From Odiellus spinosus (Eukaryota > Arthropoda > Arachnida > Opiliones > Phalangiidae): a stretch of DNA of 64,000 bases. Each line of letters begins with the position of its first letter. The stretch's first letter is position 1. Positions 47,224 through 59,150 of the stretch are shown piece after piece. The notes beneath the pieces are model-generated. The model was not told the DNA's origin, did no database searches, and worked only from the letters and a program-made list of their open reading frames with translations. The stretch covers positions 15,592,601-15,656,600 of the forward strand of contig OY987237.1 of the NCBI GenBank assembly GCA_963920705.1, written 5' to 3'. Both the position numbers and the translations under genes were made by a program.

Positions 47224-47789
47224 AATTTGAAAATTATTGTGATAATATTTAAAGATTATTCTATGTGTGGAATCTTATTATTATTATTATTATTATTACT
47301 TCACCGCAGACTGATAAACAGTTTACTGATATGTTTAAAATTTTATTCGTGCTCTTAAATATTGTTTAACCAATGAGAAATGCTCCTCCGTAAGAGATAT
47401 TCAAGGTTATTTCAGGGAAAGATGAGTTAAGTTTTCCAGAAGCGGGGGTCAAATAAAAGAGCAGACCTCTTTATCTCTAAAGAAATCCCTGTCCTAAGCA
47501 AAACGTTGGTACGCCCATGATAATTGGGGAAAAGACTTAAAAGGGATTAACATTGGCCTTGGCAAGTTTTGCCATTTTTTACCTACACCCGTTTCACTAG
47601 GAGGGTTGTAGATAATGCATTCGATGGTTCGACGTCGCCGCCGGCGTTGGAAATGACGAAAATCAAGCAGTCGCGTAAGGTTACTTGAAAAACGCGAATA
47701 CTCCTTAGTTTTGATAGGCAAAGTATATTTGAGAAGGACTGGGATAAAGGGAATGTGAATAGGAGATAGATAAAGGATCGAGAAAACAG
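47224..47789. other. 3' flank of PEP-synthase-like gene
   Basis: Contains an ATT microsatellite at about 47,278-47,299, then unique sequence up to the satellite edge. No gene seen. Confidence 0.5.
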
Positions 47790-47955
47790 GGGGTGTATTT
47801 ATTATTTATTTTTTTACAGGGGTGTATTTATTATTTATTTTTTTACAGGGGGTGTATTTATTATTTTTTTTTTACAGGGGGTGTATTTATTATTTATTTT
47901 TTTACAGGGGGTGTATTTATTATTTTTTTACAGGGGGTGTATTTGTTATTTATAA
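47790..47955 (+). repeat. Satellite edge: 30-bp GGGGGTGTATTTATTATTTA units
   Basis: Five to six units of GGGGGTGTATTTATTATTTA followed by TTTTTTTACA. This is an expanded form of the 17-bp unit found downstream and marks the start of the satellite region. Confidence 0.85.
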
Positions 47956-47979
47956 TCTCAAAACTCAAAAAAATCTCAA

Positions 47980-50900
47980 AAAAAGGGGTGTTTTATTTTC
48001 AAAAAAGGGATGTTTTATTTTCAAAAAAGGGGTGTTTTATTTTCGAAAAAGAGGTGTATTATTTTCGAAAAAGAGGTGTATTATTTTCGAAAAAGGGGGG
48101 TTTTATTTTCGATAAAGGGGGGTTTTATTTTCGAAGAAGGGGTGTTTTATTTTCGAAAAAGGGGGGTTTTATTTTCGATAAAGGGGGGTTTTATTTTCAA
48201 AAAAGGGGTGTTTTATTTTCGAAAAAGGGGTGTTTTATTTTCGAAGAAGGGGTGTTTTATTTTCAAAAAAGGGGTGTTTTATTTTCGAAGAAGGGGTGTT
48301 TTATTTTCGAAGAAGGGGTGTTTTATTTTCGAAGAAGGGGTGTTTTATTTTCGAAGAAGGGGTGTTTTATTTTCGAAAAAGGGGGGTTTTATTTTCGATA
48401 AAGGGGTGTTTTATTTTCAAAAAAGGGGTGTTTTATTTTCAAAAAAGGGGTGTTTTATTTTCAAAAAAGGGGTGTTTTATTTTCAAAAAAGGGGTGTTTT
48501 ATTTTCAAAAAAGGGGTGTTTTATTTTCAAAAAAGGGGTGTTTTATTTTCAAAAAAGGGGTGTTTTATTTTCAAAAAAGGGGTGTTTTATTTTCAAAAAA
48601 GGGGTGTTTTATTTTCAAAAAAGGGGTGTTTTATTTTCAAAAAAGGGGTGTTTTATTTTCAAAAAAGGGGTGTTTTATTTTCAAAAAAAGGGGTGTTTTA
48701 TTTTCAAAAAAAGGGGTGTTTTATTTTCAAAAAAAGGGGTGTTTTATTTTCAAAAAAAGGGGTGTTTTATTTTCAAAAAAAGGGGTGTTTTATTTTCAAA
48801 AAAGGGGTGTTTTATTTTCAAAAAAGGGGTGTTTTATTTTCAAAAAAGGGGTGTTTTATTTTCAAAAAAGGGGTGTTTTATTGTTTTATTTTCAAAAAAG
48901 GGGTGTTTTATTGTTTTATTTTCAAAAAAGGGGTGTTTTATTTTCAAAAAAGGGGTGTTTTATTTTCAAAAAAGGGTGTTTTATTTTCAAAAAAGGGGTG
49001 TTTTATTTTCAAAAAAGGGGTGTTTTATTTTCAAAAAAGGGATGTTTTATTATCAAAAAAGGGGTGTTTTATCAAAAAAGGGGTGTTTTATTTTCAAAAA
49101 AGGGGTGTTTTATTTTCAAAAAAGGGGTGTTTTATTTTCAAAAAAGGGGTGTTTTATTTTCAAAAAAGGGATGTTTTATTATCAAAAAAGGGGTGTTTTA
49201 TCAAAAAAGGGGTGTTTTATTTTCAAAAAAGGGGTGTTTTATTTTCAAAAAAGGGGTGTTTTATTTTCAAAAAAGGGGTGTTTTATTTTCAAAAAAAGGG
49301 GTGTTTTATTTTCAAAAAAAGGGGTGTTTTATTTAAAAAAAAAAGGGGTGTTTTATTTTCAAAAAAGGGGTGTTTTATTTTCAAAAAAGGGGTGTTTTAT
49401 TTTCAAAAAAGGGGTGTTTTATTTTCAAAAAAGGGATGTTTTATTTTCAAAAAAGGGATGTTTTATTTTCAAAAAAGGGGTGTTTTATTTTCAAAAAAGG
49501 GGTGTTTTATTATCAAAAAAAGGGGTGTTTTATTTTCAAAAAAGGGTGTTTTATTTTCAAAAAAGGGGTGTTTTATTTTCAAAAAAGGGGTGTTTTATTT
49601 TCAAAAAAGGGGTGTTTTATTTTCAAAAAAGGGGTGTTTTAGTTTCAAAAAAGGGGTGTTTTATTTTCAAAAAAGGGGTGTTTTATTTAAAAAAAAAAAG
49701 GGTGTTTTATTTTAAAAAAAAGGGGTGTTTTATTTTTAAAAAAAGGGGTGTTTTATTTTTAAAAAAAGGGGTGTTTTATTTTTTAAAAAAAGGGGTGTTT
49801 TATTTTAAAAAAAAGGGGTGTTTTATTTTTAGAAAAAGGGGTGTTTTATTTTCAAAAAAGGGGTGGTTTATTTTCAAAAAAGGGGTGGTTTATTTTCAAA
49901 AAAGGGGTTTTATTTTCAAAAAAGGGGTTTTATTTTCAAAAAGGGTTTATTTTCAAAAAAGGGATTTTGTTTTCAAAAAAGGGGGGTTTTATTTTCAAAA
50001 AAGGGGGGTTATATTTTCAAAAAAGGGGGGTTATATTTTCAAAAAAGGGGGGTTTTATTTTCAAAAAAGGGGTCTTTTATTTTCAAAAAAGGGGTCTTTT
50101 ATTTTCAAAAAAGGGGGGTTTTATTTTCAAAAAAGGGGTGTTTTATTTTTAAAAAAGGGGTGTTTTATTTTCAAAAAAGGGGTGTTTTATTTTCAAAAAA
50201 GGGGTGTTTTATTTTCAAAAAAGGGGTGTTTTATTTTCAAAAAAGGGGTGTTTTATTTTCAAAAAAGGGGTGTTTTATTTTCAAAAAAGGGGTGTTTTAT
50301 TTTCAAAAAAGGGGTGTTTTATTTTCAAAAAAGGGGTGTTTTATTTAAAAAAAAAGGTGTTTTATTTTTAAAAAAAGGGGTGTTTTATTTTTAAAAAAAG
50401 GGGTGTTTTATTTTAAAAAAAAGGGGTGTTTTATTTTAAAAAAAGGGGTGTTTTATTTTTAAAAAAAGGGGTGTTTTATTTTTAAAAAAAGGGGTGTTTT
50501 ATTTTCAAAAAAGGGGTGTTTTATTTTCAAAAAAGGGGTGGTTTATTTTCAAAAAAGGGGTTTTATTTTCAAAAAAGGGGTTTTATTTTCAAAAAAGGGG
50601 TTTATTTTCAAAAAAGGGGTTTGTTTTCAAAAAAGGGGGTTTTATTTTCAAAAAAGGGGGGTTATATTTTCAAAAAAGGGGGGTTTTATTTTCAAAAAAA
50701 GGGTCTTTTATTTTCAAAAAAGGGGTCTTTTATTTTCAAAAAAGGGGGTTTTATTTTCAAAAAAGGGGGGTTTTATTTTCAAAAAAGGGGGGTTTTATTT
50801 TCAAAAAAGGGGGGTTTTATTTTCAAAAAAGGGGGGTTTTATTTTCAAAAAAGGGGGGTTTTATTTTCAAAAAAGGGGTGTTTTATTTTCAAAAAAGGGG

Positions 50901-51112
50901 TGTTTTATTTTCAAAAAAGGGGTGTTTTATTTTCAAAAAAGGGGTGTTTTATTTTCAAAAAAGGGGTGTTTTATTTTCAAAAAAGGGGGTTTTATTTTCA
51001 AAAAAGGGGGGTTTTATTTTCAAAAAAGGGGGGTTTTATTTTCAAAAAAGGGGGGTTTTATTTTCAAAGGGCGTTTTATTTTCAAAGGGGGTTTTATTTT
51101 CAAAGGGGGAGT
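47980..51112 (+). repeat. 22-bp satellite array, about 140 copies
   Basis: Unit GGGGTGTTTTATTTTC plus six A (22 bp). Variants change the spacer (GAAAAA, GAAGAA, GATAAA) near the start, and GGGGGG for GGGGTG or TTTAAAAA for TTTCAAAA later, in clusters that point to local amplification. All three plus-strand frames stay open over long distances, giving spurious frames of up to about 794 codons with a 22-residue repeat; I do not call them genes. Confidence 0.93.
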
Positions 51113-51832
51113 TATTTTTAATTTATTTTTTACAGGGGTGTATTTTTACAGGGGGTGCATTTTTAATTAATTTTTTACAGGGGGTGTATTTTTACAGCGG
51201 GTGTATTTTTATTTTTATTTTTTTTTTTACAGGGGATGTATTTTTACAGGGGGTGTGGTTTTACAGGGGGTGTTTTTTCCAGGGGGTGTATTTTTACAGG
51301 GGGTGTTTTATTACAGGGGGTGTTTTTTTACCGGGGGTGTATTTTTACAGGGGGTGTATTTTTATAGGGGGTGTATTTTTACAGGGGGTGTATTTTTAAT
51401 TTTTTTTTACAGGGGGTGTATTTTTACAGGGGGTGTATTTTTAATTTTTTTTACAGGGGGTGTATTTTTACAGGGGGTGTATATTTAATTTTTTTTTACA
51501 GGGGGTGTATTTTTACAGGGGGTGTATTTTTAATTTTTTTACCGGGGGTGTATTTTTACAGGGGGTGTATTTTTAATTTATTTTTTTACAGGGGGTGTAT
51601 TTTTACCCTGTAAAAAAAATAAATTAAAAATACACATTTTTAATTTTTTTTTTTACAGGGGATGTATTTTTACAGGGGGTGTGTTTTTACAGGGGGTGTT
51701 TTTTTACCGGGGGTGTATTTTTACAGGGGGTGTATTTTTAATTTTTTTTTACAGGGGTGTATTTTTACAGGGGGTGTATTTTTACAGGGGGTGTATTTTT
51801 ACAGGGGGTGTATTTATCATTTTTATTTTTTA
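51113..51832 (+). repeat. Mixed GGGGGTGTATTTTT satellite, variant-rich block
   Basis: 17-bp ACAGGGGGTGTATTTTT units interrupted by AATTTATTTTTTT spacers and by variants such as TTCCAGGGGG and TTACCGGGGG. It has an inverted homologue at 57,060-57,480. Confidence 0.85.
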
Positions 51833-52312
51833 CAATCTCAATTTTCCCAATCTCAATTTTCCCAATCTCAATTTTCCCAATCTCAATTTTCCCAATCTCA
51901 ATTTTCCCAAGTCTCATTTTTCCCAATCTCAAAAATCTCAAATCTCAAATCTCAAAAATCTCAAATCTCAAAAATCTCAAATCTCAAAAATATCAAATCT
52001 CAAAAATATCAAATCTCAAAAATCTCAAATCTCAAAAATCTCAAATCTCAAAAATCTCAAATCTCAAAAATCTCAAATCTCAAAAATCTCAAATCTCAAA
52101 AATCTCAAATCTCAAAAATCTCAAATCTCAAAAATCTCAAATCTCAAATCTCAAAAATCTCAAATCTCAAAAATCTCAAATCTCAAAAATCTCAAATCTC
52201 AAAAATCTCAAATCTCAAAAATCTCAAATCTCAAAAATCTCAAATCTCAAAAATCTCAAATCTCAAAAATCTCAAATCTCAAAAAATCTCAAATCTCAAA
52301 ATTTCCAAGTCT
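51833..52312 (+). repeat. CTCAAATCTCAAAAAT block, forward
   Basis: Six units of TCTCAATTTTCCCAA (15 bp), then about 22 units of TCTCAAATCTCAAAAA (16 bp), ending in TTTCCAAGTCTCAATTTTCC. Three inverted copies of the same block occur at 58,571, 61,688 and 63,418. Confidence 0.92.
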
Positions 52313-52324
52313 CAATTTTCCTGT

Positions 52325-55300
52325 ACTTTTACAGGGGGTGTATTTTTACAGGGGGTGTATTTTTACATTGGGTGTATTTTTACTGGGGGTGTATTTTTAT
52401 AGGGGGTGTATTTTTACAGGGGGTGTATTTTTACAGGGGGTGTATTTTTACAGGGGGTGTATTTTTACAGGGGGTGTATTTTTACAGGGGGTGTATTTTT
52501 ACAGGGGGGTGTATTTTTACAGGGGGTGTATTTTTAATTTTTTTTTTACAGGGGGTGTATTTTTACAGGGGTTGTATTTTTACAGGGGTTGCATTTTTAC
52601 AGGGGGTGTATTTTTACAAGTGGTGTATTTTTACAGGGGGTGTATTTTTACAGGGGGTGTATTTTTACAGGGGGTGTATTTTTACAGGGGGTGTATTTTT
52701 ACAAGGGGTGTATTTTTACAGGGGGTGTATTTTTACAGGGGGTGTATTTTTACAGGGGGTGTATTTTTACAGGGGGTGTATTTTTACAGGGGGTGTATTT
52801 TTACAGGGGGTGTATTTTTACAGGGGGTGTATTTTTACAGGGGGTGTATTTTTACAGGGGGTGTATTTTTACAGGGGGTGTATTTTTACAGGGGGTGTAT
52901 TTTTACAGGGGGTGTATTTTTACAGGGGGTGTATTTTTACAGGGGGTGTATTTTTACAGGGGGTGTATTTTTACAGGGGGTGTATTTTTACAGGGGGTGT
53001 ATTTTTACAGGGGGTGTTTTTTTACAGGGGGTGTATTTTTACAGGGGGTGTATTTTTACAGGGGGTGTATTTTTACAGGGGGTGTATTTTTACAAGGGGT
53101 GTATTTTTACAGGGGGTGTATTTTTACAGGGGGTGTATTTTTACAGGGGGTGAATTTTTACAGGGGGTGTATTTTTACAAGGGGTGTATTTTTACAAGGG
53201 GTGTATTTTTACAGGGGGTGTATTTTTACAGGGGGTGTATTTTTACAGGGGGTGTATTTTTACAGGGGGTGTATTTTTACAGGGGGTGTATTTTTACAGG
53301 GGGTGTATTTTTACAGGGGGTGTATTTTTACAGGGGGTGTATTTTTACAGGGGGTGTATTTTTACAGGGGGTGTATTTTTACAGGGGGTGTATTTTTACA
53401 GGGGGTGTATTTTTAAAGGGGGTGTATTTTTACAGGGGGTGTATTTTTACAGGGGGTGTATTTTTACAGGGGGGTGTATTTTTACAGGGGGTGTATTTTT
53501 ACAGGGGGTGTATTTTTACAGGGGGTGTATTTTTACAGGGGGTGTATTTTTACAGGGGGTGTATTTTTACAGGGGGTGTATTTTTACAGGGGGTGTATTT
53601 TTACAGGGGGTGTATTTTTACAGGGGGTGTATTTTTACTGGTGGTGTATTTTTACAGGGGGTGTATTTTTACAGGGGGTGTATTTTTACAGGGGGTGTAT
53701 TTTTACAGGGGGTGTATTTTTACAGGGGGTGTATTTTTACAGGGGGTGTATTTTTACAGGGGGTGTATTTTTACAGGGGGTGTATTTTTACAGGGGGTGT
53801 ATTTTTACAGGGGGTGTATTTTTACAGGGGGTGTATTTTTACAGGGGGTGTATTTTTACAGGGGGTGTATTTTTACAGGGGGTGTATTTTTACAGGGGGT
53901 GTATTTTTACAGGGGGTGTATTTTTACAGGGGGTGTATTTTTACAGGGGGTGAATTTTTACAGGGGGTGTATTTTTACAAGGGGTGTATTTTTACAAGGG
54001 GTGTATTTTTACAGGGGGTGTATTTTTACAGGGGGTGTATTTTTACAGGGGGTGTATTTTTACAGGGGGTGTATTTTTACAGGGGGTGTATTTTTACAGG
54101 GGGTGTATTTTTACAGGGGCTGTATTTTTACAGGGGGTGTATTTTTACAGGGGGTGTATTTTTACAGGGGGTGTATTTTTACAGGGGGTGTATTTTTACA
54201 GGGGGTGTATTTTTACAGGGGGTGTATTTTTACAGGGGGTGTATTTTTACAGGGGGGTGTATTTTTACAGGGGGTGTATTTTTACAGGGGGTGTATTTTT
54301 ACAGGGGGTGTATTTTTACAGGGGGTGTATTTTTACAGGGGGTTTATTTTTACAGGGGGTGTATTTTTACAGGGGGTGTATTTTTACAGGGGGTGTATTT
54401 TTACAGGGGGTGTATTTTTACTGGTGGTGTATTTTTACAGGGGGTGTATTTTTACAGGGGGTGTATTTTTACAGGGGGTGTATTTTTACAGGGGGTGTAT
54501 TTTTACAGGGGGTGTATTTTTACAGGGGGTGTATTTTTACAGGGGGTGTATTTTTACAGGGGGTGTATTTTTACAGGTGTCGTATTTTTATAGGGGGTGT
54601 ATTTTTACAGGGGGTGTATTTTTACAGGGGGTGTATTTTTACAGGGGGTGTATTTTTACAGGGGGTGTATTTTTACAGGTGTCGTATTTTTATAGGGGGT
54701 GTATTTTTACAGGGGGTGTATTTTTACAGGGGGTGTATTTCTACAGGGGTTGTATTTTTACAGGGGGTGTATTTTTACAAGTGGTGTATTTTTACAGGGG
54801 GTGTATTTTTACAGGGGGTGTATTTTTACAGGGGGTGTATTTTTACAAGGGGTGTATTTTTACAGGGGGTGTATTTTTACAGGGGGTGTATTTTTACAGG
54901 GGTGTATTTTTACAGGGGGTGTATTTTTACAGGGGGTGTATTTTTACAGGGGGTGTATTTTTACAGGGGGTGTATTTTTACAGGGGGTGTATTTTTACAG
55001 GGGGTGTATTTTTACAGGGGGTGTATTTTTACAGGGGGTGTATTTTTACAGGGGGTGTATTTTTACAGGGGCAGTATTTTTACAGGGGGTGTATTTTTAC
55101 AGGGGGTGTATTTTTACAGGGGGTGTATTTTTACAGGGGGTGTATTTTTACAGGGGTGTTTTTTTACAGGGGGTGTATTTTTACAGGGGGTGTATTTTTA
55201 CAGGGGTTGTATTTTTACAGGGGGTGTATTTTTACAGGGGGTGTATTTTTACTGGTGGTGTATTTTTACAGGGGGTGTATTTTTACAGGGGGTGTATTTT

Positions 55301-57050
55301 TACAGGGGGTGTATTTTTACAGGGGGTGTATTTTTACAGGGGGTGTATTTTTACAGGGGGTGTATTTTTACAGGGGGTGTATTTTTACAGGGGGTGTATT
55401 TTTACAGGGGGTGTATTTTTACAGGGGGTGTATTTTTACAGGGGGTGTATTTTTACAGGGGGTGTATTTTTACAGGTGTCGTATTTTTATAGGGGGTGTA
55501 TTTTTACAGGGGGTGTATTTTTACAGGGGGTGTATTTTTACAGGGGGTGTATTTTTACAGGGGGTGTATTTTTACAGGTGTATTTTTATAGGGGGTGTAT
55601 TTTTACAGGGGGTGTATTTTTACAGGGGGTGTATTTCTACAGGGGTTGTATTTTTACAGGGGGTGTATTTTTACAAGTGGTGTATTTTTACAGGGGGTGT
55701 ATTTTTACAGGGGGTGTATTTTTACAGGGGGTGTATTTTTACAAGGGGTGTATTTTTACAGGGGGTGTATTTTTACAGGGGGTGTATTTTTACAGGGGTG
55801 TATTTTTACAGGGGGTGTATTTTTACAGGGGGTGTATTTTTACAGGGGGTGTATTTTTACAGGGGGTGTATTTTTACAGGGGGTGTATTTTTACAGGGGG
55901 TGTATTTTTACAGGGGGTGTATTTTTACAGGGGGTGTATTTTTACAGGGGGTGTATTTTTACAGGGGGTGTATTTTTACAGGGGGTGTATTTTTACAGGG
56001 GGTGTATTTTTACAGGGGGTGTATTTTTACAGGGGGTGTATTTTTACAGGGGGTGTATTTTTACAGGGGTGTTTTTTTACAGGGGGTGTATTTTTACAGG
56101 GGGTGTATTTTTACAGGGGTTGTATTTTTACAGGGGGTGTATTTTTACAGGGGGTGTATTTTTACAAGTGGTGTATTTTTACAGGGGGTGTATTTTTACA
56201 GGGGGTGTATTTTTACAGGGGGTGTATTTTTACAGGGGGTGTATTTTTACAGGGGGTGTATTTTTACAAGGGGTGTATTTTTACAGGGGGTGTATTTTTA
56301 CAGGGGGTGTATTTTTACAGGGGGTGTATTTTTACAGGGGGTGTATTTTTACAGGGGGTGTATTTTTACAGGGGGTGTATTTTTACAGGGGGTGTATTTT
56401 TACAGGGGGTGTATTTTTACTGGTGGTGTATTTTTACAGGGGGTGTATTTTTACAGGGGGTGTATTTTTACAGGGGTTGTATTTTTACAGGGGGTGTATT
56501 TTTACAGGGGGTGTATTTTTACAGGGGGTGTATTTTTACAGGGGGTGTATTTTTACAGGGGGTGTATTTTTACAGGGGGTGTATTTTTACAGGGGGTGTA
56601 TTTTTACAGGGGGTGTATTTTTACAGGGGGTGTATTTTTACAGGGGGTGTATTTTTACAGGTGTCGTATTTTTATAGGGGGTGTATTTTTACAGGGGGTG
56701 TATTTTTACAGGGGGTGTATTTTTACAGGGGTGTATTTTTACAGGGGGTGTATTTTTACAGGTGTCGTATTTTTATAGGGGGTGTATTTTTACAGGGGGT
56801 GTATTTTTAAAGGGGGTGTATTTTTACAGGGGGTGTATTTTTACAGGGGTGTATTTTTAATTTATTTTTTTTTAACAGGGGGTGTATTTTTACAGGTGGT
56901 GTATTTTTACAGGGGGTGTATTTTTACTGGTGGTGTATTTTTACAGGGGGAGTATTTTTACAGGGGGTGTATTTTTACAGGGGGTGTATTTTTAATTTTT
57001 TTTTACAGGGGGTGTGTTTTTACAGGGGGTGTATTTTTAAAGGGGGTGTA
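52325..57050 (+). repeat. 17-bp satellite array, forward, about 270 copies
   Basis: Unit ACAGGGGGTGTATTTTT. Marker variants (ACTGGTGGTGTA, ACAGGTGTCGTA, GGGGTGAATTTTTAC) recur every 0.8-1.2 kb, showing higher-order repetition. Because 17 is not a multiple of three and the unit lacks stops on this strand, every plus frame encodes the same 17-residue period; the longest reaches 1,673 codons. No start context, splice structure or homology supports a protein. Confidence 0.94.
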
Positions 57051-58570
57051 CAAAAATAAATTAAAAATACACCCCCTGTAAAAATACACCCCCGGTAAAA
57101 AAATTAAAAATACACCCCCTGTAAAAATACACCCCCTGTAAAAAAAATTAAAAATACACCCCCTGTAAAAAAAAATTAAAAATACACCCCCTGTAAAAAT
57201 ACACCCCCTGTAAAAATACACCCCTGTAAAAAAAAATTAAAAATACACCCCCTGTAAAAATACACCCCCGGTAAAAAAACACCCCCTGTAAAAAAACACC
57301 CCCTGTAAAAATACACCCCCTGGAAAAAAACACCCCCTGTAAAAACACACCCCCTGTAAAAATACATCCCTTGTAAAAAAAAATAAATTAAAAATACACC
57401 CCCTGTAAAAATACACCCCCGGTAAAAAAATTAAAAATACACCCCCTGTAAAAATACACCCCCTGTAAAAAAAAAATTAAAAATACACCCCCTGTAAAAA
57501 TACACCCCCTGTAAAAAAAAATTAAAAATACACCCCCTGTAAAAATACACCCCCCTGTAAAAATACACCCCCTGTAAAAATACACCCCCTGTAAAAATAC
57601 ACCCCCTGTAAAAATACACCCCCTGTAAAAATACACCCCTTGTAAAAATACACCCCCTGTAAAAATACACCCCCTGTAAAAATACACCACTTGTAAAAAT
57701 ACACCCCCTGTAAAAATACACCCCCTGTAAAAATACACCCCTTGTAAAAATACACCCCCTGTAAAAATACACCCCCTGTAAAAATACACCCCCCTGTAAA
57801 AATACACCCCCTGTAAAAATACACCCCCTGTAAAAAATACACCCCCTGTAAAAATACACCCCCTGTAAAAATACACCCCTTGTAAAAATACACCCCCTGT
57901 AAAAATACACCCCCTGTAAAAATACACCACTTGTAAAAATACACCCCCTGTAAAAATACACCCCTTGTAAAAATACACCCCCTGTAAAAATACACCCCCT
58001 GTAAAAATACACCCCCTGTAAAAATACACCCCCTGTAAAAATACACCCCCTGTAAAAATACACCCCTTGTAAAAATACACCCCCTGTAAAAATACACCCC
58101 CTGTAAAAATACACCCCCTGTAAAAATACACCCCCTGTAAAAATACACCCCTTGTAAAAATACACCCCCTGTAAAAATACACCCCCTGTAAAAATACACC
58201 CCCTGTAAAAATACACCCCCTGTAAAAATACACCCCCTGTAAAAATACACCCCCTGTAAAAATACACCCCCTGTAAAAATACACCCCCTGTAAAAACACA
58301 CCCCCTGTAAAAACACACCCCCCTGAAAAAATACACCCCCTGTAAAAATACACCCCCCGTAAAAATTAACCCCCTGTAAAAATACACCCCCTGTAAAAAT
58401 ACACCCCCTGTAAAAATACACCCCCTGTAAAAATACACCCCCTGAAAAAATACACCCCCTGTAAAAATACACCCCCTGTAAAAATACACCCCCTGTAAAA
58501 ATACACCCCCTATAAAAATACACCCCCAGTAAAAATACACCCCTTGTAAAAATACACCCCCTGTAAAAAT
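57051..58570 (-). repeat. 17-bp satellite, inverted, with variant block
   Basis: The same unit in reverse orientation (AAAAATACACCCCCTGT). The first 430 bp mirror the variant-rich block at 51,113-51,832, including CCGGTAAA and CCTGGAAA variants. Long open frames now lie on the minus strand. Confidence 0.92.
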
Positions 58571-59150
58571 ACAGGAAAATTGAGACTTGGAAAATTGAGA
58601 CTTGGAAATTTTGAGATTTGAGATTTTTGAGATTTGAGATTTTTGAGATTTGAGATTTTTGAGATTTGAGATTTTTGAGATTTGAGATTTTTGAGATTTG
58701 AGATTTTTGAGATTTGAGATTTTTGAGATTTGAGATTTTTGAGATTTGAGATTTTTGAGATTTGAGATTTTTGAGATTTGAGATTTTTGAGATTTGAGAT
58801 TTTTGAGATTTGAGATTTTTGAGATTTGAGATTTTTGAGATTTGAGATTTTTGAGATTTGAGATTTTTGAGATTTGAGATTTTTGAGATTTGAGATTTTT
58901 GAGATTTGAGATTTTTGAGATTTGAGATTTTTGAGATTTGAGATTTTTGAGATTTGAGATTTTTGAGATTTTTGAGATTTGAGATTTGAGATTTTTGAGA
59001 TTGGGAAAATTGAGACTTGGAAAAATTGAGATTGGGAAAATTGAGATTGGGAAAATTGAGATTGGGAAAAGTGAGATGGGGAAAATTGAGATTGGGAAAT
59101 TGAGATTGGGAAAATTGAGATTGGGAAAATTGAGATTGTAAAAAATAAAA
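58571..59150 (-). repeat. CTCAAATCTCAAAAAT block, inverted copy 1
   Basis: Reads GAGATTTGAGATTTTT on the plus strand. Bordered by AATACAGGAAAATTGAGACT on one side and AAAAATAAAAATGATAAATA on the other, the same borders as in the forward block. Confidence 0.92.

Noticed and set aside
48010..50394. A 794-codon open frame of Phe/Lys/Gly repeats
   Set aside because: Arises from the 22-bp satellite, with equally open overlapping frames. No start context, signal or homology.
51757..56778. A 1,673-codon open frame of Gly/Phe/Tyr/Cys-rich repeats
   Set aside because: All three frames of the 17-bp satellite are open equally, frames restart at every spacer, and the inverted half shows the same on the other strand. 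It is a by-product of a stop-free unit.
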